A DNA stretch of 31,039 nt. Source: Paramacrobiotus richtersi (Eukaryota > Tardigrada > Eutardigrada > Parachela > Macrobiotidae). The stretch spans positions 1 to 31,039 of the forward strand of contig JAQGAU010000325.1 in NCBI GenBank assembly GCA_034698045.1, given 5' to 3'. The notes under the pieces were generated by a model. That model was not told the origin of the DNA and made no database searches. It saw only the letters and a list, made by a program, of their open reading frames with translations. The position numbers and the translations under genes were made by a program. Positions 1 to 10,000 of the stretch are shown here, piece by piece. Within the stretch, counting starts at the first letter, position 1; each line of letters begins with the position of its first letter.

Positions 1-972
1 AAAAGCCAACGGAAAGCATGTCAAGCCTGTCGCTACCGGAAATGTCTGGGGGTTGGTATGTTGAAGGAAGGTGTGCGATTAGACAGGGTACGAGGCGGTC
101 GTCAGAAGTATCGGCGCAACAACCAGGGCGAGAATGTTCCTGTGGAACCTACGACATCGAGGCCTCTCCCACCAAAAAATCCATATAACACCAGAGGTAC
201 AACGACATTGCTTTGGATTGCGTATTGTAATAACAACCATTAATTGTATACTGTAAATTTGGCACCTTTTTTAGCCAGTCAGGCAGCTGAATTTGAAGGA
301 CTATTGTTTACGCTAATCGCCAACGAGCCCGCATCCCTAATAGCTACCGTACCAGAGCCACTTGACAATGGTTCCAAAATCCAATCCGCCATACTAGATG
401 TTGTTGATAAAGAACTGGTAGCTGTCATCAGCTGGGCCAAGTTAGTCCCCGGATTCTCCGAACTTCCCCTCAATGATCAGATGCACTTGCTGCAGACAAC
501 ATGGTGTGAAATAATGATCTTCACCTTCGCGGCTCGCTCGATGGAGGTCGCTGCCGGGAGCTGCAAATCCGTCATATTTGCGAACAATTTGATACTCTCT
601 CCGTGCATGGCCGCGGATGCCAGCTTTGATGAAGTTTATACCAAGATGTGTCGATTAGTGGACTTTCTAAATGAATACAGGTTGACCAAGGAGGAGTATG
701 TATTGATCAAATCTTTAGTGCTTTTGAATGGAGGATGCGCATTGGAGAGCCCTCACAATCGGAATTTGCTGAGGGATATGGTCATGCAAGTATTATGCCA
801 GTATGTGAATAATGTCAACAGAGTTGGTTCCCTTTTATTGCTCTTGCCCCACTTGAGACAACTGGACGGTATGACGCGGAAGTTTTGGCTTATGCTGAAA
901 GAAGCGGGAAAGGTCACGGTACCGAAACTTTTTCTTGAGATGTTAGAATCCGCACAGAAGCTACATTGGTAG
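1..972 (+). CDS. ERR: Estrogen-related receptor (NR3B nuclear receptor), 3' part
   Basis: This is a ligand-regulated or constitutive transcription factor acting in the nucleus, cut by the window start. Exon 1-196 encodes the end of the second zinc finger ([11 protein letters not shown]) and the C-terminal extension [19 protein letters not shown], which is diagnostic of the ERR group. Intron 197-274 (GT..AG, phase 1) lies in the hinge; G196 joins CC275-276 to make Ala. Exon 275-972 holds the ligand-binding domain, with [18 protein letters not shown] in the helix 3-5 signature and a C-terminal AF-2 helix LFLEMLES just before the TAG stop. The visible part is 297 residues. The first zinc finger with its P-box and the N-terminal domain are outside the window. 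The hinge is short, and the ligand-binding domain is clearly diverged from vertebrate ERRs between helices 5 and 8. The family call is very sure. Confidence 0.95.
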
Positions 973-1146
973 CTTTAACCATGGTTTTAACTTTGAATCA
1001 CGGAAATGTGAATCAGCGCTGCCTTGTGTTATCTTTCGGTACAGATGTACAGATTTCGGACCGTTTTCCGTTTCAAACTGTGTTCAGTTCTTTCGAACCT
1101 ACTAGCCAAATGACTGTGATATCCTTCAGCGTTTTACTCATGAAAT

Positions 1147-1152
1147 TTTATT
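1147..1152 (-). terminator. Poly(A) signal of the PDCD7-like gene
   Basis: TTTATT on the plus strand reads AATAAA on the minus strand, about 175 bases past the stop codon of the PDCD7-like frame. It lies upstream of the ERR poly(A) signal, so the two 3' UTRs would overlap. Confidence 0.45.
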
Positions 1153-1210
1153 GTTTAACATGTTCGCTTTGACTTTTCCTGGTGTGTACAACCGCCGTCT
1201 CAAAAAACGA

Positions 1211-1216
1211 AATAAA
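1211..1216 (+). terminator. Poly(A) signal of ERR
   Basis: AATAAA lies 239 bases after the ERR stop codon. It is the first canonical signal downstream on this strand. It gives a short 3' UTR that ends only about 100 bases before the stop codon of the opposing PDCD7-like gene. Confidence 0.6.
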
Positions 1217-1327
1217 ACTCAACCTATGTACGTACTACGCACAACCAGAAACATCACAACAGAGCCTACTTTTCACAGATAAGCATTCATCATACGTCAA
1301 TATTAAGAATCGTACAGAAGAGATTTA

Positions 1328-2116
1328 TCAACCGGACATCAAGCAAGGATCACAGCGATGACTTCTCCACTCTTCCGAAGGATTTTGAGGTGGAAGAACA
1401 TAACAAAGCGGAACCCCGGACCCGTGAACACCATCGGTCACAAACTGATCCCACTGCCGTCGAACTTCCATCAAGTCGCCAACTGTCTGCGGTTGCAGTT
1501 TCGTCGACGTACACAATGTCTCTTCGTTCATTCCAAACAGGAGTGAAGTGATTTCCGACTTCCACGGGCATCCAGGCGGCTCCGATGGAAGAGGGATATC
1601 CTCGAGATTCAGCTTCCCATCCGTGCGTATCGGTCCCGCACGCCTCGTTATGTGTTGTCGTAAAAGCTTTAGTCTACTCTCCAAATCATCCAGTGCACAC
1701 AAAAATGGCGAATCTGGATTGTCTTGCGGTACACGGATGTTGTACAGTTGCCGGTAACGCTGCATCCGCTCGTACAGTTGGGAAATTTTCTCCAATCGTC
1801 GTTTCCGTTGCTTGGCGGATTTACTCGTTGGCTGCTTCGATTTTGCAGGTTTTTGTATAATTTCTTCAGGAAGGCGTACTGTCGTACTTCCGCCGGGAAT
1901 TGGGATCGTTGCTACTTCATCAATGGGTCCAGACTTGCTCTTTTCAAAGGGACGTTTCCGTCTCTTCCGTTTTTTGTCACGTAAAATCTGCTGCACCCGC
2001 AAGAGGACTTCTCTGCTGGATAGTATGCTGGACATTATTTCCAGGTCTTTCTGCAAAGAAACGACAAAATAAGAATTACCGGAACCTACGGTAACCTTCT
2101 TCCAAGAAACATGCAT
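1328..2116 (-). CDS. PDCD7: PDCD7-like protein (U11/U12 snRNP 59 kDa component)
   Basis: The open frame is 262 residues. The PDCD7 family belongs to the U11/U12 di-snRNP of the minor spliceosome. The call rests on the C-terminal signature: a basic/hydrophobic helix with MEVRRQWDQF, then a short linker and VPLCYVLPPQNPSEEW, which matches the family pattern R..WD.(Y/F)..G..VP..(W/Y)VLPP..PS..W. The middle (about residues 45-160) is very Lys/Arg-rich and coiled-coil-like, with KKRKRRKR and KQRKRRLEKISQLYERM. The N-terminus is uncertain: a pyrimidine tract plus TTTGCAG at 2051-2057 looks like a splice acceptor, so coding may begin in an upstream exon, or a 45-bp intron (2051-2095) may be removed in frame. 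The next Met is at 2035. Human PDCD7 is longer because of a proline-rich N-terminus that is absent here. Confidence 0.65.
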   Translation of the reverse strand: MHVSWKKVTVGSGNSYFVVSLQKDLEIMSSILSSREVLLRVQQILRDKKRKRRKRPFEKSKSGPIDEVATIPIPGGSTTVRLPEEIIQKPAKSKQPTSKSAKQRKRRLEKISQLYERMQRYRQLYNIRVPQDNPDSPFLCALDDLESRLKLLRQHITRRAGPIRTDGKLNLEDIPLPSEPPGCPWKSEITSLLFGMNEETLCTSTKLQPQTVGDLMEVRRQWDQFVTDGVHGSGVPLCYVLPPQNPSEEWRSHRCDPCLMSG

Positions 2117-2363
2117 CTCCTACACCAGTTTTAAAATTAGCATGAAACATGACACATATTCGAGTTTCCCTGTTGCGCTCTCATCGGCCGGGACACTGCT
2201 AGGAAACTGGGTTACTGGTTCGATTTCAAATGAGCAGAAGCTGATGATTCGACAACATACAATACTACAAGATGTTTCACATCAGTTTCAACAAAACCAA
2301 CTGAAGTCTGAACCCGTTTATGTCCCGTTCGTCGATAACTCTTCTGGCAACATTCACGCCCTC

Positions 2364-3059
2364 ATGGCTCTTTCACACGGGACGCAATCTATCCTCGAGG
2401 CGACCATCTTTCTCCTCACATTTTTCTGCCCAAGAACACTAGGACTGGAGTTCACTCTGCAAGTCAGTAAGCCCCGCTGCCTCCACGACGACGTACTGGC
2501 AAATGTCTTCATCAACGGACTGTACAACATCACTCCCGCCACCGAGAAGGCCCTGCCCTACATGCCCACTTCCCTACGCGTAACCGACTCCAAAGGGCAG
2601 ATTGTCTACTGGAAGAGTTCGGTCACCAATGGGAAGTTTGTCTTCGTGGTCGACAAGGATGATCGGTACTCGGTGTGCTTTGAAAGCGTCCTACCCAGTG
2701 ACTATGTCAAGGTGCACGGTAGTAATCTACGCGAGATGACCGACCGACGTATCAACTTGACTTTGACGAATACCCTGAGTTTCGACGCCCACCGAGACCA
2801 ACGCAATCGCGATTGGAGGAACTTCAACATGACGAACATGGAAAAGGAACTGCTGATTTTGCAAGAATTCTCGCAGATTCTGTCGTTTTCGATCGGCCAT
2901 TTGACTGATATGCAGCATAAAATGCGATCACACCGCTTACAGACAGAGTCCATGTTTTTGTGGGTGTCGATCTTGGGAATGGGGATGCTGTGCAGTTTGA
3001 CTGTTTGGCAGCTGTGGTATCTTCGTAATTATTTCAAATCAAAGAAGATTATCAGCTGA
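2364..3059 (+). CDS. TMED10: p24/TMED cargo receptor, delta (TMED10-like)
   Basis: This is a 231-residue type I membrane protein of ER-Golgi COPI/COPII vesicles, where p24 proteins load cargo and shape coats. From the start chosen, the order is: signal peptide (hydrophobic ILEATIFLLTFF); GOLD domain with the conserved cysteine pair (PRCL near residue 33 and VCFES about 70 residues later); coiled-coil stalk; one membrane span (WVSILGMGMLCSLTVWQLW); short tail RNYFKSKKIIS. The tail's aromatic motif and KKIIS end match the TMED10 tail pattern (KKLIE) that binds coatomer. The frame is open back to an ATG at 2142, but that would add 74 residues before the signal peptide, so I chose 2364. The coding region has no intron. 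The GOLD domain is diverged, so subfamily is less sure than family. Confidence 0.85.
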   Translation: MALSHGTQSILEATIFLLTFFCPRTLGLEFTLQVSKPRCLHDDVLANVFINGLYNITPATEKALPYMPTSLRVTDSKGQIVYWKSSVTNGKFVFVVDKDDRYSVCFESVLPSDYVKVHGSNLREMTDRRINLTLTNTLSFDAHRDQRNRDWRNFNMTNMEKELLILQEFSQILSFSIGHLTDMQHKMRSHRLQTESMFLWVSILGMGMLCSLTVWQLWYLRNYFKSKKIIS

Positions 3060-3704
3060 ATAAACGAACACAACCAGTCAGGGTGTGCTGGATCGAAGTT
3101 ACGGTTTTCAATTAAATCAGACGAAATACGTTTTCCAAATGCAGTACACAAAATTAATGGCAAGAGTTTCTGTGTTCGAATTTTCTCATATTATTATAAC
3201 GGCGTTATATTATAAATTTAAAGAAAATGGTATAATTAATACCCATACGCATACTCGTACAACATAATTAGCGAAAACAAATGCATACCTACGCGGATAC
3301 AAGCTCGAATTATCGAAAGTGGTCAGATCTGAGATTATTAAGTAAACATCTAGATAGACAACCGTTAATTTTATCGTTTTAAAAAATGCGAAAATTATCG
3401 CTTTCAACCTCGGATTTATTCAATGAAATAAATTTTATTTTGATTTTTAACAGCTGTTGCAGCGTTGCTTCATGCGCCGATAATGATTTTATATGTTTAA
3501 GTAGTTGAAAATTAACAAAAAAAACCAAGCCCACATTGTTTTAACAATTGCAACTACTAAAAGTCACAAAAAACCAACCAAACCTTGATTATAACCGTCG
3601 CCGCGGCTACCAATATGAATATGTTATAAATTAAAAACTACTGTAATTTGTCCGTAGCCTTGTAACATGTAAGGACGGTTTGTGCGTGCGCTCAGAGAAT
3701 TAAA
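3060..3704. other. Convergent 3' region between TMED and the 71-residue gene
   Basis: AT-rich non-coding stretch. AATAAA at 3059-3064 overlaps the TMED stop codon by one base and could give a very short 3' UTR. The more likely ends lie at the two-sided signal at 3427-3439. I see no other gene. On the minus strand, short acceptor-like sites could hold an extra 3' exon of the gene at 3705-4027. Confidence 0.5.
3427..3439. terminator. Two-sided poly(A) signal
   Basis: AATAAA (3427-3432), one T, then TTTATT (3434-3439) gives canonical poly(A) hexamers on both strands within 13 bases. It lies between the TMED gene (+, stop at 3059) and the small minus-strand gene (stop at 3705), where both transcripts should end. 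Confidence 0.5.
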
Positions 3705-4027
3705 TTACAAAAACATAACGTGACTGTTACACACCAATCTGGTTTCCAGATTTCGTATTCCTTGGTCTCCGTGAATATGCGTCGATTCCGTTGAGTGCGC
3801 ACGAGGCTCTCCAGGAATCATGTTAACCAGCTGGGCCTCCATTTCCCGAAGTCCGCGAAATGTGACGGACAACTTGCCAACGAAATCCGATATCTGCACA
3901 AAGAAAAATACGGATGACGGTAAAAATAGCAAATTACGCTTTTCGCGACCATTTTGAAACTTCCGAAACTTATAAAGCATTCATGATTTATGATTCTTAC
4001 CTTGAGATCCCGAAAGGTTTCGGACAT
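3705..4027 (-). CDS. Unrecognised 71-residue protein, two exons
   Basis: Exon 1 is 4027-4001 on the minus strand (MSETFRDLK), followed by a consensus donor GTAAGA. The intron is 4000-3894, with a pyrimidine-rich tract and GTGCAG acceptor. Exon 2 is 3893-3705, starting ISDFVGKLSV and ending at a TAA. Both exons join in phase 0. The predicted protein is small and mostly helical (GLREMEAQLVNMIPG) with no signal peptide or membrane span. I do not recognise a family; a small subunit of a larger complex is only a guess from size. A weak GTGTGT donor after LETRL could lead to another 3' exon, so the last nine residues may be wrong. It is head-to-head with TIPIN. Confidence 0.45.
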
Positions 4028-4559
4028 GATTTCAATAACCTACACTGCACGAAACTGTGTCAATTAATGGCAAAAGTCCTGACTCACAGAAGCTACTCTC
4101 AAACCGTGTGACAAACTGAAAAACTGCAAACACTGCAAATTAGCAGCTTAGCTAAATATTTTTGAAAATTTGATGTCTTGAAATAAAATCGTTTTTTCGA
4201 TTTGTTGTGGCGCTGGCGACGAGTTGAGGCCATGTGTAAGGGATTCCTGCCCCTGGGACATGTTAGCAAGGTAATTTCGTTGCGCTACTGATCTGCGGTA
4301 GGGGGGACAGGGTTATACGAGCACTCCACGAGGTGGCGGTTTCCATTTTGCATGATAAAAGCGGCAGAAGAAGGCAAGCTGGCTGAAACGTGATCAGTTT
4401 ACACAGTTTTTTAAATTTCAGTGGAGCACAACAAAAAACTACAACAAATTTTGCGAACTGAATTTGTTCTGAATTATTAGTGTACGGCTTTTAGGTTATC
4501 TCTTGCTTGCACGAAGTGTGTGTTATCCGTTTTGATTGCTTGATCCGTGAGCGCACACA
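4028..4559. other. Head-to-head intergenic region (shared promoter candidate)
   Basis: 532 bases separate the start codons of the 71-residue gene (-) and TIPIN (+). I see no coding signature. It must hold both 5' UTRs and promoters. No clear TATA box was found. Confidence 0.4.
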
Positions 4560-6414
4560 ATGCCCAAAGGCAAAGGCAAACACGATTCAATTTCTCTGGG
4601 CGAATACGATACTGATTCGGGAGAGGAAGACTACGCCAGGGACGATCGGGACAATTTAGAAGATGAGATTGATGCACTGGAGCGACGGCGGGATGGTCAG
4701 GCATCGGGTGCAAAGAACCAAGACGATGTCACCAAGAACGAAGAGAATAAAGACGGGAAGGAAGGTGAAGAGCCTGAAAAGAAACCTCGCCGTGTTCTGG
4801 GTCCTCGTGCGAAACTGGATCCCGAACGACTCTGTGGACGCAATGGACTGCCTGCTTTGCTAAAGGATTTTGAAAGTATCAAATGGCATCCAAAAGGCAG
4901 TGAGGTATAATGCACTTAATGACTTAAAGGCTGCATTGTAACACTGAATTATTAATTATATTTTAAAAATTCACATTTTAAATTTTTAAGTCACACTTTT
5001 GCACATTTCCAGAAGGAGAACCTGCAGATTTTGATGCGAAAAATGGAGGAGTGGGCGCATAGTATGTGGCCGAAGAGTCGGTTTGACGACACCCTGGAGA
5101 AGATCAATCATCTTGGGAGCAAAGCCAAAGTCAAGGTAAGAAAGCTGTATAACAATAATACCATGTAACATGTTTTATCTCCCAGTATCCTTCGGATTTG
5201 TTGTTTTTTTGTTGCTGTTGAGTATTAACAGGAATCCGACTTCTGTATGAGATAGCATGTTAATAATTTCATTCTGTTCGAGTTTTAATTTTTGTAAATT
5301 TATTCGAGAAATTCTTCATACAACAATCATCGAAGTTGCCACTTGATGTGCGCCTTTGTTGCCAGCTAGAATGTGTTGATTCCGTGATTTTTTGATTGAC
5401 AAGTAATTTTTTGATCTTGCAGATGTGTCTCAGGAGACTGATGATGGGACTTCCTGTACTGCCGGAGGATTTCGTATCTGGCGAAGCGGCGGAAACTCCG
5501 ACAGCTGAGACTGGAAATCTGATGGGCGATGTCACTTCCACTCACCCGCCTCAATCAGTGTTGTTTGGGCTAACGCCTAGTACCTCCGCACCGCGTAACG
5601 CACCACCGAGACAAAATGCCGCACCACGAGATTCGCTCAGGTCGGTCACAATGACCGCTTTGTACAGTAACGTTTTAATGATATATTTGCTGATAAATTT
5701 TTTATAGCATACTTATAGTATATTTTTATAGTACATTTTATAGTATATTTTTATAGTACATTTTTATAGTATTTTTTTATAGTATATTTTTTATAGTGAT
5801 ATATTTTTTTGAAAGTATTTTTGGGTGCGTCGTGTAACAAAAATGTATTCCAATTTATTGTGAAAATTTTCAGTCCCGAGCCAATGATCGTTGTGGAGTA
5901 CGATCTGAATACGAATCCGGATACGAAAGGTCGAGGAGCCCGAAATGCGAAGGCGGGATCCAATAACAAGGTTTCTCTCCCATTAATTGCACTGGGGTAT
6001 GTATCACATTAGTATAATTTCCAGTCGAAATTTGCCACGCGAAACGAAAAATCTAACGGATATCAACGTTGCCGATGAAGCTGTTAATGCGATTTAACTG
6101 AACATGTTCGTTTAAGGACGAAAAACGGACCACCAAAAATTTCCCGTCCAATACGAGATTACTTGCCCGATGACGACTTTATTGAGGAAGAAGAGAACCC
6201 GGATTTTTTTATTCCCGACTTTGGTAAGTTTTACATTGCTGTTAATAAAATTTATAAAAATACCAAATAGTTTGTAAAAAATTACGCGAATTTCTTAGCA
6301 CTTCCGGTTCCAGTAGTAAAACCTGTTGAACAAGCGCCGGTCTCGAATATGGACGACGCAGACATGGATATGATAAACTTTGACGAAATCGATGCATTGA
6401 TCAACTCGGATTAA
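4560..6414 (+). CDS. TIPIN: TIMELESS-interacting protein (Tof1-Csm3 fork protection)
   Basis: TIPIN partners TIMELESS at replication forks in the nucleus, supporting fork pausing and checkpoint signalling. Six exons: 4560-4904, 5013-5135, 5423-5640, 5874-5996, 6117-6223, 6299-6414; total 1032 nt, 343 residues (human is about 300). All junction phases agree (0, 0, 2, 2, 1). The N-terminus is acidic (DTDSGEEDY). The Swi3/Csm3 domain spans exons 1-3: RRVLGPRAKLDPERL, RNGLPALLKDF, then LMRKMEEWAHSMWPK and INHLGSKAKVK, then MCLRRLMMGLPVLPEDF, all matching the TIPIN core. The tail is low-complexity and ends in an acidic run (MDDADMDMINFDEID) that may bind RPA. The exon 3 donor is a weak GTCGGT. For exon 4, a GT at 5971 would break the frame; the strong GTATGT at 5997 keeps it. 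Confidence 0.93.
5697..5812 (+). repeat. AT-rich tandem repeat in TIPIN intron 3
   Basis: About eight irregular copies of a 12-17 base unit of the form T(4-8)ATAGTATA or T(4-6)ATAGTACA. It is a microsatellite/minisatellite-like tract inside the intron 5641-5873. No coding. Confidence 0.85.
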
Positions 6415-7086
6415 GCGCTGTTGCCTTTGTCACTATGGGCAAGTGATGTGTTGTAACAAAACTGATGATCACGTTTATCCAGCACTTTTTCTTGCTGACG
6501 ATCAATATTTCGCATATTTTTTTTTATTTTGACTTGCACTTTTTGGACTCCTTTGTACAGAGAGTTGATCACGTTCATAATACGTTTTCGATGTGGAAAA
6601 AATTGCCTTTATTTCATCGTGTTTTTTAACTGTCTGAATGCATATATAATTCATCACTTGAGACGGGATACGTTTGCTCTTATATCAACAATGATGGCGC
6701 TACTTTTTTATCTTATCACCTGCACAATTTAGTCGATACTTGAGTGTAGGTGTAACAAATCCGCACGTGCTTTTTGATCGTTTCGATCATACTAAATCCT
6801 ATTAGACTTGTTCGTTGGTGCGTTTAATGAGATTCTCCAGAGTGTGCTGTTCACACCTGGAGTCCGTATATCCTCATTTCCGGTGAGAATTTGACTTGGC
6901 GAAAAGTGCCACTCAGCATAATTCTCACGGTTGTTTTGATTGCTGCGGTTTTGGACGGTTGAAGTGGATAACGATTGTGGTTCGGCTGTGGAAATCTGGT
7001 AAATGAATTGACGTGTTCGATGTCACTATACCGTCAGCTGGGATTCGAAATGTCTGTAATTTAGCACGCGAATTTTTACGTAAAAA
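6415..7086. other. TIPIN 3' UTR and upstream region of transferase copy A
   Basis: No coding signature. There is no canonical AATAAA soon after the TIPIN stop, so its 3' end is not placed. The second half must hold the promoter and 5' UTR for the first exon at 7087. Confidence 0.4.
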
Positions 7087-10000
7087 ATGAACACCCAAAT
7101 TAATTTGCAGCAAACTGGACCGGAAGGTGTTTACAGTATATCGCTCGATCCGGATTATCCGAATAAGCCACCCGGAGAAAATCCTGCGGGAAAAGACGAA
7201 CAACAGTTGCGTGCGTTTTACGGATCGTTCAGTCAGTTCAGCGATACGGGAACAATGCCAGAGTCCCGGAAGACTTCCGTCGGCAGCATGAAGCCCATGC
7301 GCATGAGGTAGGCGAGATTGATGTTAAAATTTTATAGAAAGAAATCGGTGGTTGAAGACAGTGAAAAATACAGGAAGTGCATGACATAACTAATGTAATG
7401 GTACAGTAGATGTACGTACATAAGAGCTTGTCGGCTGTTTTCTGCATTTGTGTTGAAGCTGCCCGGCTGATAGATTCCGATGTATCATATAATTATCATT
7501 GTCTCGAATATTTTCATATCGATATTGTTGAGCATATTAGTCTAACATCTTTTTAACTGGAATCCAGTTCAAACACTGTGAAAAGTCCGCAATTATTGCT
7601 AAAAATTTAATATTAATAGTTCGTGCAAACTTGCCTTATTGCGAGTGGTTTTGACTATCGTTTCGCTACCAGTTGCGTTACTATTGTGATTCTCATAAGC
7701 GGAAGAATTACGGACAAGCGGGCATTAGTTTTTTCTCAGAAAAAAAGCGAAGCCACCAACGTTATGTTGCTCGGATACACAATAAGAAAAAGTACAGATG
7801 TTGCTTAATTGGCTGTACTACTTCCCTGACTATGTGGAAAACTTTCGTAAGTCACTGATGGCAGTTTTAACTTTTATTCGTGTAAAATGTTGGACAACTG
7901 TTCGCTGCATACTGCGTACAGTTAATGGAAGATTATTGTGTTTCGAGGTTGATTTTTTGTTTCCTCATTTTCGCCGCCTAGTTACATCGGATTATTGTGA
8001 AATGATAGTGTCTTAAATAATTTTGTCCCATGAAATCCCTCAAGTCTTCCAGGGTTGCTACCTATAAAACCCTGAACGAGCTGAGCTTAGACTATGCCGA
8101 TATCCCTTTATCCAGTGCGGGAACGGATCCCCTTCTCGGCTCCGTTGGTTATGGCTATGACAATCCTTTTGCAGAGAATAATGTAGAATTCGAAGCCGTG
8201 CCGAATGTGTATGTGACGCGATTGCGAAAAACTGGTTTTCACTTTGTTGTAAACTTAACACCGTGCATAAGGATTTGTGCTTGGTAATTGCCGGGTTATA
8301 TTGCATGTTCGATTTTCCCGAAGTGCGAAATTCTGTACAAATATGTACCTATACTTCAACAATTCTTTTGAATTTTTATTCTTCAATTTTTATGTTTTTA
8401 TACTTGAATTGTTATAATTTTATTTTTTTTATATTTATTTTATTTTTTCCTCTAGTGTGTATCTTTTTTCAGACTATGCTAGTAACCGTCATGCACCATA
8501 ACGAAGTAACTTTTGAATCACTCGAATACGCTTTTCAGATGCATTTTATCTGGATTCCCGTATTCCGAACTTATTTTTTATTTCACGTACTTATTTTTGT
8601 TAACGTGAAAAAAATTTTTTTTTCTGGAGCGATCAGTTTTATTGTTAATTGTGAAGCTTGCAATATTTCAAAATACTACAAACTTGAATAACCTAAATTA
8701 CATGTATTGTATTTCATATTAGTTATTCCATTCACGATATGTTTTGTATCCGTAAGCTTGTTAATGCATTACATTTGATCGCACACCGATAGTGGGCAGT
8801 ATGACGCTGCTGTTCCCGCAAGTACACAGTAAACACGTCATATGATTCATATCTGTCCAGTGGGTAGGACATGCCACCGCATTTTCCCTTGTAGCCATAC
8901 GACATATTGCACGTTAGATCAGTTATCGTCCGAGTGTTGCCTTTGTAATCCGTCGGTTCTCGTTAGTTACTCATTTTGCATCCTTGACCAGCGATACTTG
9001 ACCGCCGTGTACCACCCAGATGGTTTATGTTGATTCGGCGAAAATCCATATCGGTTTTTACCATCAATTTGCATGTCTAGGCATTTAAGTCAGCGGCTTA
9101 TTCAGTCTTAATCACCAGTGTTGTTGTTTTCCTTTCCAAATTGACTTATACATACCAGTGCACTGGTTAAGCAACTGTGTACCTGTAGGGTAATTCCAGT
9201 TGCATTTCTAGTGGAAAATATCCGATTTTGAATAGTTTTTGTTCGGATTTTCAGCAGGAAACGCCGTGTCACAATGGTAGCGGGTGTTTCGTTGTTGGTG
9301 TTGGTCCTCTCCACTGGCGTGGTCGTGGGCACGTATTACGGAGTGCGGAATGCGCGGGAAAGTGAGAATCATGTGGATGGGAAAGACAGTTTCCCGGGAG
9401 CGGTTGAAACGGATGTTGTCCCTTCCAATTCTACTTTGGGCACATATTCCAGACAGGCCGTAGCGGCTGATGCAGCTGAATGTTCCGTAATGGGCAAGTA
9501 AGTCCTTTGTGCATATTTATTGGTTTTTCCTCTTATTTCATTTTTCTGCGTAATTTCTTTTTTCATTAGTGCAGTTTCCATTCATGTGGCTAGCTGAAAG
9601 CCTAAAATCGATTTTCGAATTACAACATAATTTCCAGTACGATATAATATGTAGATATTATTTTTTTTTTTTGTATATTATTTTATAGATATATTTTATT
9701 ATATATTTTTATGATTTAAATCGTTTGAATTTGGACGTTTTCATACTTTTTATGGCTTTTACAGCAACGATGTCTCGTTTTTTGTTGTTTCATATTTGAG
9801 CAGAACCGATCATAAGAGCTGTTCGAATATTCCATTTTTTTGCAGTGATATTTTAAAGAAAGGCGGAAATGCCATCGAAGCAGCAATAACAACGGCCTTG
9901 TGCAGTGGTGTGTACCATCCGCACAGCTGTGGCATTGGTGGGGGATTTTTCATGGTGATGTATAACCGAAAGACCCACAACGCTACGGCTATCGATGGCC

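Noticed and set aside
5971..5996. TIPIN exon 4 ending at 5970 (AAG|GTTTCT)
   Set aside because: It forces an out-of-frame stop in exon 5. The stronger GTATGT donor at 5997 restores the acidic IRDYLPDDDF frame.
8263..8691. 142-residue open frame in the transferase intron
   Set aside because: Composition is Phe/Tyr/Ile-rich from T-rich DNA, with no domain and no splice context; a chance frame.
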